NCBI GenBank assembly: GCA_905221605.1
Contig: CAJNDS010000400.1
Span: forward strand, 84,076-148,075
Source: Symbiodinium natans
Lineage: Eukaryota; Sar; Dinophyceae; Suessiales; Symbiodiniaceae
Length of the DNA stretch: 64,000 bases
Direction: 5' to 3'
The notes beneath the pieces are model-generated. The model saw only the letters and a list, made by a program, of their open reading frames with translations, did no database searches and was not told the DNA's origin. Shown one piece after another: positions 1-10,200 of this stretch. The translations under genes and the position numbers were made by a program. How positions within the stretch are numbered: the stretch's first letter is position 1; each line of letters opens with the position of its first letter.

Positions 1-375
1 ACGCAGCAACATGGGGAATCAATGAATCAATATGAATCAATGGGGCTTTTTTCGAGGGAGTACCGCCAATGAGCATCCTGCTGCAGCATTCAAGCTTGCG
101 CAAGTTTGCGGTGCGGTTGGAGAGACCTCTTAATGGATTCCGGAGGACAGACGTATGAAGGTGTTGTGGAAAGTTGTCTGGGTGAACGTGCTGACAAGTG
201 GGACAACTGGGCCGCTCTGAGCATGAATGCAATTCGGAGGAGATGCTGATTTAGGTCTTTGTCTTGGCGTAGTGTTTCGATTGTTGTTTGATTGTGCTTG
301 CGAGGTGTGTCGCCCGAATCCGAATCGCAGTTGAACTTAAATTTGAACTCCTGCTACGACTCCACCACTGCTTTG

Positions 376-410
376 CCGTAGCCTTTTTAAGTTCAATTTT
401 GTGCCCCAAG
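376..410 (+). promoter_or_regulatory. candidate relic of the dinoflagellate spliced leader (DinoSL)
   Basis: The segment starts CCGTAGCC-TTTTT and continues with TTCAATTTTG and CCCCAAG. This resembles one or two decayed, partly overlapping copies of the 22-nt DinoSL (core CCGTAGCCATTTTGGCTCAAG). It lies about 60 nt before the ATG at 453 of an intronless 1,308-codon gene. Dinoflagellate mRNAs receive DinoSL by trans-splicing, and genomic relics mark genes that were reverse-transcribed and reinserted. The first eight bases match exactly; the rest needs a small insertion and several substitutions, so chance is possible. Confidence 0.42.
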
Positions 411-452
411 CCTCTGACCTCGTGCCTTCCCTGGTGCCTTTTTCAGCTACTA

Positions 453-3400
453 ATGTTAGCGTTGGCGGGCAGCAGGAGTCTTGTGGCCATCGCTGCATTG
501 CTTCAAGTCGTTGAGGCGAGTGCAGTCACGGTCACGGATGTGCAGTGGAAGGCAGGACTGATTGCTGCAGGGCGTCAAAGTTGGCTGATTGCGAAGGTGC
601 AATTTGAGTTCTTGATGATTGCCAAGGGTGTGACTGTGTCGAAAAGCATGGCAAACATGGAGGAAAGTATCAGTCTCTTTGACTCTGGGCACACCGTGCT
701 CAGGGATGGAAATGGGCTCGACATTGTCGAAGCACCCTCTCAGATCATCGTCAATGCTCTGGGCAATGTGCAGGCTAAGTGGTCACCGTTCAAGAATTTT
801 CTCAAGGACAATGTCGCAAGCACTTCGCCTGCAATTTTGAGCACACTCGACGACATGGGCAGCGAGTTGTACGGGTTGACACAGATTTGCGCGTCCCGGT
901 ACGTCGATGCAATCAGTGGAGCGGGGGCGAATTTTTCGGGCCTACAAGTCAATACTGCGAACAGGCAAAGTATGCTCGTGGAAAAGATGGCAGCGGAAGC
1001 ATTTCTACTACACTTTGGCGTCCGTCCGGACACCATGTTGAACCGGATTGTGGAGACGAGGACGTTGTTTGTTGATGCTCATGCTGGTCTCTTGGAAGGC
1101 CTTAACTTTGTCGGCTTGGAAGCCACCGTCAACAAATGCATCTCGAAAAAGATGCGCCTTGTCACCTCTTTCTGGGACGAGTTCAAGGAGGCCATTGACA
1201 CTGTCATCTTCGAAGAGTTGGCGAGCGACAAGAGTCTGAATGACATCGTTGCCAAAATTGCAGGCCTAAGAGCCGAAGCAGCAGCTGCGACTCTGGCCTA
1301 TGCCGATCCACCGCCCAGTTGCCCCACCACTATGACACGTCGTCAGTGGCAGATGGCGTTTGATGTCTCCACCCGACAGCTCATGCATGCACAGAAAGCA
1401 TGCAGGCTTTTCCTTCAGGCTGCCAAGGGAGTGAACACCCTCGACAGCCGCATCCTCTTCTCGAACTCAGACGTGAGCGCGACGGCAGACCTCAAAATGA
1501 TGAGAGAGGGCTCCGTGGCAGCAGACATGGCGGCAGCTCCCACACAGCTGGTGTCCGAGCAGTATGGCGTAATGTGGCTCAGGTGGCTGAGTCTCGGAAA
1601 CTTCATGGCACAAAACATTAACTTTGTGAGTGATGAAGACCACAGGCTCTTGCAAATCGTCGAGGATCAGGGCAAGCAGTTTGTCAACTACGGCTTTGAA
1701 GCGTTGGAGAACATTCTCATTGAGTGCAAACTGAAGGCCCCTGAGGTGAATTGCGAAGAGCTAAAAGTCACAGGGGTTCAGCGCATTCTCATCCAGAAAG
1801 CAGCATTTGAGGCAGTTCTGATTGGCCTTGCACGGAATGTCACGGAAAACAAGAAGGAGATGATCCAGACAATTGCAAGGTTCGAAGGGTCTCAAAGTGG
1901 CTTGATTCATCAACAGCCGGGCCTACCCAGGACACTTGACATCTGCATCTTGCAGGAGATGAAACACGTTGACGACTTGTGGACGCCGTTCAAGAGCCTG
2001 TTACTGCAGGTTCATGATGGTGACCACAGCGTCGCCACCTTGTTGACGATTTGGGGAATGACGTGGGATGCAGGAGTCGACCCCATGTCTGCTCAGCTTA
2101 CCGTGGCCATGCGGGCATATGCGGACGGTCGAGGTGTGTGCACCCCGCCTCTGATGGCCTCCCGCCAGGAGTTGGAGTCTGCAATCAAGGAATTGGGGTT
2201 TCTCCGTGCGGGGACACAGAAATGGGCCAAGCACGTCTTCTTGTCTGACATCGGCATCGACAGTGCAGAGAACATGAACATGTCGCATGCAACGTTGAAG
2301 GATCTTTCGACACAGCTTGAACGGGTCATATCAGGGGACACTTCCGCAACTCTCCCTGTGCCGATAGTGCAAGTTGTTGTGGATCGCCTCGTCGACCTTG
2401 CCGAAGATTTGGCTGATGTTCAAAGCTTGACGGTGGATCAATATGCTGATGCCAGCCTCAATTTGCTACAGAAGTCAGAGCTAGCAATAACTGCTTACAT
2501 AGACGCAGCTTTTGACATGGACCGAAATGTTCCAGGCGCCCGATCTAGCTTAGCAAGCAGCCTGCTGATGCTCCTCGAGAAGATGTGTAAAGAGGCAGTC
2601 TTGGTCGGCCTTGGCAAAGAAGGGTCCGCGGCAGAGCTCGCTTCAAGCATCAATCGCTATGAGACTTCTCAGCAGACCCTCAAGGCTGCGAATTCCGCGG
2701 AAGAATATGCAGCTGCTGTTGCCCAGATGGAAATCGTTGAATCTGCTTGGGTTGAGTTGCAACCCAAGGTACAGGTGATTGCATTAAGTGGAGCAGCCAG
2801 CGACATCGAGTTGAGCGAGATCACATCCAAGGCAGACGCCGTGAAAGCAGCGTTGCTTCCCGCCATTGACTTCTACTCGGTGATGACTGTGAAGAAGATT
2901 AAGGCCCCCATTGACATCCTTGTGCCTCTACCGATGACCGGCAGATGGTCTCCAGGCCCAACCATGAAAACAGCGGCGATGATCGGACGGGACATCATAA
3001 ATCAGCAACAATTGGTTTTGCCCGGCTTCGAGATAAAGCTCAAGTTCTTGGATGACCAGTGTGACTATGAGCACGCGATGCGTGCGGTGTTGGAAGAGTT
3101 TGCCAGCACAGACTCTTGGGTCGGGTTGGCTGGCATGGGTTGCTCGAGTGTCTGCGAATCGTTGGCAGTAGTCTCGTCTTCCATGTGGATCCCAACCGTG
3201 GGCATGGATTGCTCTGGCAAGTCCCTCTCTGATACCAGCCTCTTCCCGGACTTCGTTCGCCTTGGGGTCAAGACGACCTCGGCCAAGAATGTCATCATTG
3301 AGTGGGCAGAGATGTTCGCTTGGGAGCACATTGCAATTGTCTCCGGGGACCCCGCAATCTATCGAAACGAGGCCACAGAGTACCAGGAAGCCTTCGGCGA

Positions 3401-4379
3401 CGCCGGCATTGGCAACTCTTACGCTTCGTCGATTGAGACAGATTGGCAAGGTATGTTGTCGACTATGGCCGCATTGAAGGATGGCAAGCGCCGCGTCGTT
3501 ATGGTGTTCGGCAATGAGACCCTCTTCCGGATGGTGGTGTGTGCATCAGCAGAGGTCGGATCGAGGGAGGGAATGGTCTGGATCTCTGTGGGGATACGAT
3601 CGCGGTCTTGGTGGACTGTGAACGACGAGGCAGTCTTGCAACATTCAGCATCTTGCACCGGTAGCAAGGTAAGTTCCCTCTTGCAGGGCGCACTCTTCAT
3701 CACAGGTCTTGGCAAGTCGGCAAGTCAGGCCGAGCAACCTTTGGACTGTTATGATGGGTATACTTCTGACAGTTTGCTTGACCTGATTAACAAGTCAATT
3801 GCGCAGGGCTACGAGGATGTCACGGGAAATTCTACGAATTCTACAGATGCTACAGGTGCCATTGAAAATCCCCACGTCGAGCTCATGGGAGCCGGTGCGG
3901 ACGCGATCTGTGTACAAGCCAAGGCAATACAGCACATGCTCCTCGAACATGACATCTCAAAGTTACGCTCCCCGCAACATGCCGTGTACAAGAAGGCCGT
4001 GAGCTTCATCAGGGAGGAGCTTGAGATCGAGGGTGTCTCGGGGCCGGTGAAGTTCTCGGGCAATGACAAACCCGGTCGGCTTGGTTTGTGGCAACTCAGT
4101 GGTTCGGAGAGAATTCCAGTTGGCACCGTCTACGAAAACGGCACCATCGAGACAGGTTGGAGTGAAGGCCTGCGGAACGAAACCTGGCTTCCAGCATTTC
4201 CGGAGCCGGAACCGTTCCCAATCGTGTACGTTGTAGTATCTCTCGCGGCGGTATGGATGATTTGTTGTCCCCTTCTTTTCGGATGCCTTGCGGGTCACTA
4301 TGGAAGCCTGTCCGCTCTGCTTGCCTGGATGCCAAAGGGCTCGCGAAGAAAAGAAGCAAAAGAAGCTGTGGGCGTGTGA
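453..4379 (+). CDS. PilJ-like repeat / periplasmic-binding-protein-type receptor, single-pass membrane protein
   Basis: A 1,308-residue protein read without introns. I chose the ATG at 453 because it opens a good signal peptide (MLALAGSRSLVAIAALLQVV); the open frame extends further upstream without an ATG. Residues about 30-800 contain four or five helical repeats resembling the PilJ/type IV pili chemotaxis-transducer N-terminal sensor. The pattern is GRQxxL near the start and VxxxWxPFKxxL at the end, for example VQAKWSPFKNFLKD and VDDLWTPFKSLLLQV. Residues about 819-1210 look like a type-1 periplasmic-binding / ANF-receptor fold (start PIDILVPLPMTGRW, then GAGADAICVQAKAI). A transmembrane segment follows at about 1256-1285 (IVYVVVSLAAVWMICC) with a short basic tail. 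No kinase, cyclase or channel domain is visible after it. Expected role: extracellular small-molecule sensing at a membrane. Both domain calls rest on motif recognition. Confidence 0.75.
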   Translation: MLALAGSRSLVAIAALLQVVEASAVTVTDVQWKAGLIAAGRQSWLIAKVQFEFLMIAKGVTVSKSMANMEESISLFDSGHTVLRDGNGLDIVEAPSQIIVNALGNVQAKWSPFKNFLKDNVASTSPAILSTLDDMGSELYGLTQICASRYVDAISGAGANFSGLQVNTANRQSMLVEKMAAEAFLLHFGVRPDTMLNRIVETRTLFVDAHAGLLEGLNFVGLEATVNKCISKKMRLVTSFWDEFKEAIDTVIFEELASDKSLNDIVAKIAGLRAEAAAATLAYADPPPSCPTTMTRRQWQMAFDVSTRQLMHAQKACRLFLQAAKGVNTLDSRILFSNSDVSATADLKMMREGSVAADMAAAPTQLVSEQYGVMWLRWLSLGNFMAQNINFVSDEDHRLLQIVEDQGKQFVNYGFEALENILIECKLKAPEVNCEELKVTGVQRILIQKAAFEAVLIGLARNVTENKKEMIQTIARFEGSQSGLIHQQPGLPRTLDICILQEMKHVDDLWTPFKSLLLQVHDGDHSVATLLTIWGMTWDAGVDPMSAQLTVAMRAYADGRGVCTPPLMASRQELESAIKELGFLRAGTQKWAKHVFLSDIGIDSAENMNMSHATLKDLSTQLERVISGDTSATLPVPIVQVVVDRLVDLAEDLADVQSLTVDQYADASLNLLQKSELAITAYIDAAFDMDRNVPGARSSLASSLLMLLEKMCKEAVLVGLGKEGSAAELASSINRYETSQQTLKAANSAEEYAAAVAQMEIVESAWVELQPKVQVIALSGAASDIELSEITSKADAVKAALLPAIDFYSVMTVKKIKAPIDILVPLPMTGRWSPGPTMKTAAMIGRDIINQQQLVLPGFEIKLKFLDDQCDYEHAMRAVLEEFASTDSWVGLAGMGCSSVCESLAVVSSSMWIPTVGMDCSGKSLSDTSLFPDFVRLGVKTTSAKNVIIEWAEMFAWEHIAIVSGDPAIYRNEATEYQEAFGDAGIGNSYASSIETDWQGMLSTMAALKDGKRRVVMVFGNETLFRMVVCASAEVGSREGMVWISVGIRSRSWWTVNDEAVLQHSASCTGSKVSSLLQGALFITGLGKSASQAEQPLDCYDGYTSDSLLDLINKSIAQGYEDVTGNSTNSTDATGAIENPHVELMGAGADAICVQAKAIQHMLLEHDISKLRSPQHAVYKKAVSFIREELEIEGVSGPVKFSGNDKPGRLGLWQLSGSERIPVGTVYENGTIETGWSEGLRNETWLPAFPEPEPFPIVYVVVSLAAVWMICCPLLFGCLAGHYGSLSALLAWMPKGSRRKEAKEAVGV

Positions 4380-4490
4380 GACAGAGAAGAGTCTCGGCAT
4401 CCCGAAAGCGCGCGAGTGAATGGAGTTTGCTTGCAGCGAAGGGAAGTAGACTCTCCCACCGGAGGTGGATAGTACTTTTTCAAAACCAAA

Positions 4491-4568
4491 AGCTCAAAAC
4501 CTATATCTCAAGTTGTTGGCGAAGCCAAGAGCTCAAAACCTACATCTCAAGTTGTTGGCGAAGCCTTT
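4491..4568 (+). repeat. 39-bp tandem repeat, two copies, 3' of receptor gene
   Basis: Two direct copies of a 39-bp unit beginning AGCTCAAAACCTA and containing TCAAGTTGTTGGCGAAGCC lie about 110 bp after the receptor stop codon, probably in its 3' untranslated region. Confidence 0.8.
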
Positions 4569-4571
4569 TGC

Positions 4572-4664
4572 GATGCACAAAGCTTTACGTGCATCAAGGC
4601 TGTGTGAACAAGATGTCAGTTTCACAATGGGAGCTCTTACGATGCACAAGGCTTTGCGTGCATC
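4572..4664 (+). repeat. two copies of a GATGCAC...GTGCATC hairpin
   Basis: Positions 4572-4595 and 4641-4664 each form a perfect 7-bp stem (GATGCAC/GTGCATC) around a 10-nt loop containing GCTTT. The copies are 69 bp apart in the likely 3' untranslated region of the receptor gene and could be an RNA stem-loop or a dispersed repeat. Confidence 0.6.
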
Positions 4665-4699
4665 AAGCTCCAGTGAGGGGCACATGTAAATTCGTTTCC

Positions 4700-6180
4700 T
4701 AAATTTTTTGCAGTGCATGTTTTTTCAGTCTCCGCTCTAACGTAGGGAGAAGTTTTCAAAGTGAGTGCATGGCGGAGCCATGTGCTTGAAGGCGGGGTGA
4801 CGTGGTGACAAGCTTTTCCGCCACCGCCTAGTGTTTTGCACAAAGTCAGACGTGATTGACTTTAGTGTGCATTTCTTCAGAACCGATCTTCGACTTGCAG
4901 GCGCCTTTTGAAATGCCTTGTGCCTTTCATTAACTTGCCGAATGGTACGTGCAGTCTGTGCACGCGACGGCCAGCGACAAGAGATATGGCTGGTGGGAAA
5001 GTGCAGCTCTGCCATGTTTTGTGATGGTTCCGCGATGTTCTCCAGAAGTTCTCGGATGTTCTACGATGTTCGGGTCAGGCTGGAGAACTAGTTTTTGTTT
5101 GGACGGTAGCTTTTCGGCGGCCAGGTTCGGGGGTGCCTTGCAGTTCCATTTTGACAGGGGGTATTTTCAGGATTCGCATGGCTTTGTTTCTGTGGGCCTG
5201 TTAGAGCTCGGTGGCGAATGCCTGTTGACGAAGCACGTGTTGTGCCGAGAATGAAAACATCACCGTTGTTTTTCGGCTTTCATGACTGGCCCGAGGCAGA
5301 CCCACACGCCATGCATGACATAGACAGGTTCGGGATGGTTCGGGTAGGAGCCACACAACCTCGTGCAACAGGCCTTCGTTCCGAAAAATACCAGAAGAGC
5401 TGCCAGGGGCAGTGGCAGGTCTAGAATGTTATGCGTAAGCGCTGATCTGCGCCCATGGCATGCTGCCACGCCGCTCACCACGAAAGTGCAGCATTGAATA
5501 GCAATTGCAGCGCTGATTTTGCGAGTTTGGTTCGTTGCACATGTGGTGCTGCATGTCCTTTGGCCTTTCCCACGATGACCTTTGTTGCGTTGCCTGCTGC
5601 ATCATTGAAGTCGTGGCAGTGGAGGGACGAAATTGCGTTTTGCTGGTTGGTTTTCTTTCCCAGGCCCCGAGGAGGGTTGCGCCCGAGAGATCGGGATGCT
5701 GAAGCATGCCGCAGACAAGCCTCAAACTTGGTGCATCCGTTTCAGCGTGTGGCGCTTCCGCACGTCTTTGTGCATACTCGGAGTTTTGCAAGGCAGCACG
5801 TGGAGACAGAAGTGGGGCTGCCGCTGTTGCAGGCTGGGTCGTGTGGCACGACTATGCAAACCACAAACGACGCTTTTTGAAGCCTTCAGTTTCAGTCCTT
5901 GAAGCATAAGCCTCCGAAACCAGTTTTGCACCATTGCAAAACCTTTGCAGGCCTCGCCGTCGGACTGCCACTGTTGGTGAGGCGAAGGCTCGCACGCTCT
6001 CCGTGTGAGGGTTTCCAAACCCTGATAGCCCAAGTGCAGTAGCTCTCCATTGCTTGGGCTCCACGGTGTCCGGATTTTGGGGCTTCGGTGACTTCAGGTC
6101 TGAGCATGTCAACTGTTCCAGGTCGCAGCGGTCGAAGCAGAACTTGCACAGGAGGTGGTTGGGCAAAGTGTTGAGATGCA
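4700..6180. other. intergenic, nothing recognised
   Basis: Only short overlapping reading frames (up to 149 codons) occur on both strands, without recognisable domains or consistent coding bias. No RNA gene or mobile-element end was seen. Undetected small exons are possible, given how the ABC1K gene downstream is built. Confidence 0.5.
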
Positions 6181-6184
6181 AGGT

Positions 6185-6394
6185 CCTAAACCCTAAACCC
6201 TAAACCCTAAACCCTAAACCCTAAACCCTAAACCCTAAACCCTAAACCCTAAACCCTAAACCCTAAACCCTAAACCCTAAACCCCAAACCCTAAACCCTA
6301 AACCCTAAACCCTAAACCCCAAACCCTAAACCCTAAACCCTAAACCCTAAACCCTAAAGCCTAAACCCTAAACCCTAAACCCCAAACCCTAAAC
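6185..6394. repeat. interstitial telomere-like array (CCCTAAA)n
   Basis: About 30 head-to-tail copies of CCCTAAA with rare CCCCAAA variants. The same motif recurs in both orientations for most of the next 55 kb, so this is interstitial and does not mark a chromosome end. It lies upstream of the first ABC1K exon I can recognise. Confidence 0.95.
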
Positions 6395-7215
6395 CAACAC
6401 TCAACATCCCGATATCTAGATCCGAACAAACAGAATGATAACCTGGTTCCCAACACCCTACGTCTCAATTCCTCAATGACGCGTACTGTATAGGGTTTAG
6501 GGTTTGAGGTTAGGTTTCGGGTTGAGGGCTCAGGGTTCATTGCCGAAGTCCATCTTTTTCCGTGTGCACAGCCTATGCGAACTCCCAGTCTGATAAGGGT
6601 TTCAGGTTTAGAAGCATCCTAGGAATGTAGATCCGGGGGTCGCAAAGATTCCTACTCTATAGAGGGCTCCCTTGGAGTACACGAGCGAAAGCATGATTGA
6701 ACGGTGTTACCCCCTTCCGTCTTCAGGCAGCTTACAGGGTTTAGATGGGCTTAGGGGTGTGTCGTGCCGACGATGAAGATGCTATGCTACCTTCAACCCC
6801 CCCCCCCCCCCCCCCCCCCCACTTCTCGAACGCTCAAGCCACAAACTCTGAATCCAAGCCCTCGTCCCCACAAAGCCCTCCACACTCGAAAGTCCAAATC
6901 CCGAGTCCTTGACACCCCACAACCCCAACACCCGCGGAGATTCCCAGACCCTTAGTTCCAAAAAACACCCACAATAGGGCTTAGGGTTTAGGGTTTAGGG
7001 TTTAGGGTTAGGTCTCCCCAGGGTCTGCATCCCTTTAACTCCTAAAATCCCCAACCCTAAACCCTAAGCCCTAAACCCTAAACCCTAAACCCTCCACCCT
7101 AAACCCTAAGCCCTAAACCCTAAACCCAAAGCCCTAAGCCCTAAACCTTAAGCCCTAAACCCTAAACCCTAAGCCCTAAGCCCTAGACCCTAAACAGCCC
7201 CCAAAAGACGGCCAG
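6395..7215. other. telomere-like repeat DNA, possible 5' part of the ABC1K gene
   Basis: Degenerate TTTAGGG and CCCTAAA runs in both orientations, with a poly-C tract at 6800-6820. The ABC1K gene needs a start codon and transit peptide upstream of 7216. No exon encoding them could be recognised here, so they may be in this stretch or further upstream. Confidence 0.4.
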
Positions 7216-7279
7216 GAGATGGGTGTCCCGTCTCTCCGCGCCCAGCAACCTCGAGGTCTACAGCGCCGAGGAGGCCCGT
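7216..7279 (+). CDS. ABC1K exon 1 of those seen
   Basis: Encodes a stretch ending NLEVYSAEEAR, which fits the segment before the first conserved ABC1K helix. The acceptor is uncertain (AG at 7214-7215 or 7196-7197). The donor would be CGT|GATTCT, a GA donor, in phase 0. This is the least certain exon of the model. Confidence 0.45.
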
Positions 7280-10200
7280 GATTCTAGGGCTTTAGGGTTT
7301 AGGGTTTAGGGTTAAGGGTTTAGGGTTTAGGGGTTTAGGGGTTTAGGGTTTAGGGTTGAGGGTTAAGGGTTGTTTTTCTCCTTGAGCCCTTTTTGACTGC
7401 AGGCTTAGGTTTGCGGGTTGACGGTTTAGGCGTTTTCTTTGACAAAAATTAGAAACTAAACGAACTTTTCCCGGACATGTGTGTTGCCAAAGCCCCACGT
7501 TTTTTCTAAATCATGCAACCCTTGCACGGCGGCGAAAGAAGCGCCTTCCTTGTCTTTGTTTTAGGGGCTTAGGGTTTTTCGGTTTAGGTCTTAGGGGTTG
7601 GAGGGTTTAGGGTTTAGGGTTTAGGGTTTAGGGGTTTTCGGGATTCTCCTATTTTGGCAGATCATTGTCACGCTGAGCCCAACCCGAAACCGCTCCCCGC
7701 AGGTCGAGGCCGTGGCCTTGGCGAAGCCCTTGGCCGTGCTCGGCCGCGCAGCGGAGGTCGGACTCACAGCGGCTTCAGGGGTGTCGGAATGACTTACAGC
7801 GGCTTCAAGGGTTTAGGGTGTAGGGTGTAGGGTTTAGGGTTTTAGGTTTTGAGGTTTTGTTCTTTGGAGGATGTTGGGGGTATGAAGGCATGGGTTTGAG
7901 GGATCTTTTTAAGGTCCAAGGACGTTCCTACACCCTAAGCCCTAAACGTCTTTCAGGGGCGTTAAGGTTTACGGAGGGTTTTGATTCATGCCTTCAAGGC
8001 TTTCAGCGCTCTGAGGATCCAGGGTTGCCACCCGGAACCCCAAACCCTACTTAAAGGTTCATGGGTAGTTATTACGGTTATAGCCAGTCAAAATTGCAGT
8101 TACCCTATGTCACACCCTACTTCTAACCTCACAGAAAGCTACCCATATGAACCTCCAAGTACCCCTCCCCATGTTCAGGATGGACCCTAAACCCGAAGCC
8201 CTCAACCCCAAGCGCCCAAAGAGCCCCACAGAACCCCAAAGAGCCCCAAAGACCACATAAACCCTAAACCCTAAACCCTAAACCCTAAACCCTAAACCCT
8301 AAACCCTAAACCCTAAACCCTAAACCCTAGGCCCTGGACCCAGGCCCCCAACGCCTCCCTTTGAAGTCCGAAGCTCGAGGTGGTTTTCCGGGTCGGCCGC
8401 TTCTACTTTGACCTCCGGCTCCTTGGGTGACGCTTTTAGGGCATGCGGTTGAGGGTGTAGGGTATAGGGCTGTATAGGGTCTAGGGCTTGAGGTTAGGGT
8501 TTAGGGCGTAGGGATAGGGTTTAGGGCCGTATAGGGTCTAGGGCTTGAGGTTAGGGTTTAGGGCGTAGGGATAGGGTTTAGGGTTTGGGGTTTTGGCTTG
8601 AGGGTTGAGGGTTGATCTTTGCGGGCAAGTGTGTGTTGCTCAAGACATGGGTTCATGGAAGCATGATGTTCAGAGTTCCGGGTCGTTTCTTGGGTGTCGG
8701 GTGTTTCGGGCTTGAGGTTTTAGACCCCACCAAAACCCCGAAACCTCAACCTTAGGCCTCAAGCCCCAGAGCCCTTTAACCCTAAACCCTAAACCCTAAA
8801 CCCTAAACCCTAAACCCTAAACCCTAAACCCTAAACCCTAAACCCTAAACCCTAAACCCTAAACCCTAAACCCTAAACCCTAAACCCTAAACCCTAAACC
8901 AAAGCCTAAATACTCGGGGAGTTTTGGCACTCAGGGCTTTCTTGGGCGATGGGGAGAGTTGAGGCTTTTCAAGGGATGCTTTTTGTTCCTTTGTAGGTCA
9001 TGGGGTCATGTAACCCAAGGTTCCCTAACACTCCCCAGTACTCCCTAAGGCTCCAAAAGCTTCCCTAAGGATCCCTGGGTACCTACCCCCACGACCCCCT
9101 CCCTTAAGAACGGTTGTTCTGGGGGCGCGTCGGAAGCACCGCATGCCTGTTCTTCAAGTTCTGCCTTCAATTTTGCTGGTATCAAGAGAAGGCCTCGTGC
9201 CAACATGGAAGCATGGTTTGGAGACTTGGCTGAAACCGAACCCCAAAAAATCATTCCTGACCCCTAAGCCCCCCCCAACTTCCCCCCAAACCGTGAAACG
9301 TAAACCCTGGAACCCTGAGCCCCCGAAGCCCCAAATTCGCATCGCCCCCCCCCCCCCCCCCCCCCCCACCCCCCCCACCCCCCCCCCCCCCCCCACCCCC
9401 CCCCCCCCCCCCACCCCCCCCCACCCCCCCCCCCCCCCCCCCCCCTGCCCAGGCTAGATGAGCTGCGGGGCCACACAGGGTCCGAGTATGTGAAAGTCAG
9501 GCCATCTGCGGGCTGTTGGGATTGAGCCCCAGACCCTCGACCCTAGACCAAGAAACCCAAAACTGGGTTATCGGTTTAGGGCTAAGGGTTTGGGGGCTAG
9601 AACCCTGAACCCTGAACCCTGAACCATGAACCCTAAACCCGAAACCCCAAACAGATCGGCGGAGCTGCGCCAGCTGCTGTTGGACCTGGGCCCTTGCTAC
9701 GTGAAGCTGGGCCAGGCGCGGGCGGTCTGAGGGCAGCCCCTTAAACCCCTAAACCCGTTTAGGGCTGCTGTCGACTGTTTCTGCGATAGAAACGACATGC
9801 GCAGTGTAGAATTGTAGATATAGCAGAATGTCAATGGCACTTTTTTTGAGCAGATTAGAACCGAAAGTACTTTCGGACTGCAATTCATCGGCATTCACTG
9901 GCTGCGTGCTTCTCAAGAGGAAGAGCCCACAGAAGCGCTGAATGGTCGAAGAAGGTTTGTGCTTCCCGTCCCAGTTGCCGGTGGACCGATGCTCGGATTC
10001 TGCGCTTTGCACACAGAGGCAGATGCTCATAGCGGGGCTGCTTGCCCTGGAAGCCCCAAAAGATCTTGTCACTCTTGTCATACTTGGTGGAGGAAGGTTG
10101 GGGGTTTTGGCATGGGGCGCTGCGAGCTTGGCATCTCCTGATTCCGCTCATCCTCTTCGAGCGCCTGGAGGACATGGCATGCAAGCTGCTTGCAACTTGC

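Noticed and set aside
4253-4702. 149-codon gene downstream of the receptor
   Set aside because: The frame overlaps the receptor's 3' end and reads through the 39-bp tandem repeat; no domain.
6185-9000. Chromosome end or subtelomere
   Set aside because: The telomere motif occurs in both orientations over 55 kb, is interrupted by exons and mobile elements, and unique sequence lies on both sides.
9143-9457. Proline-rich protein over the poly-C tract
   Set aside because: The frame is open only because of the C-run; the opposite strand gives an equally long glycine-rich frame.
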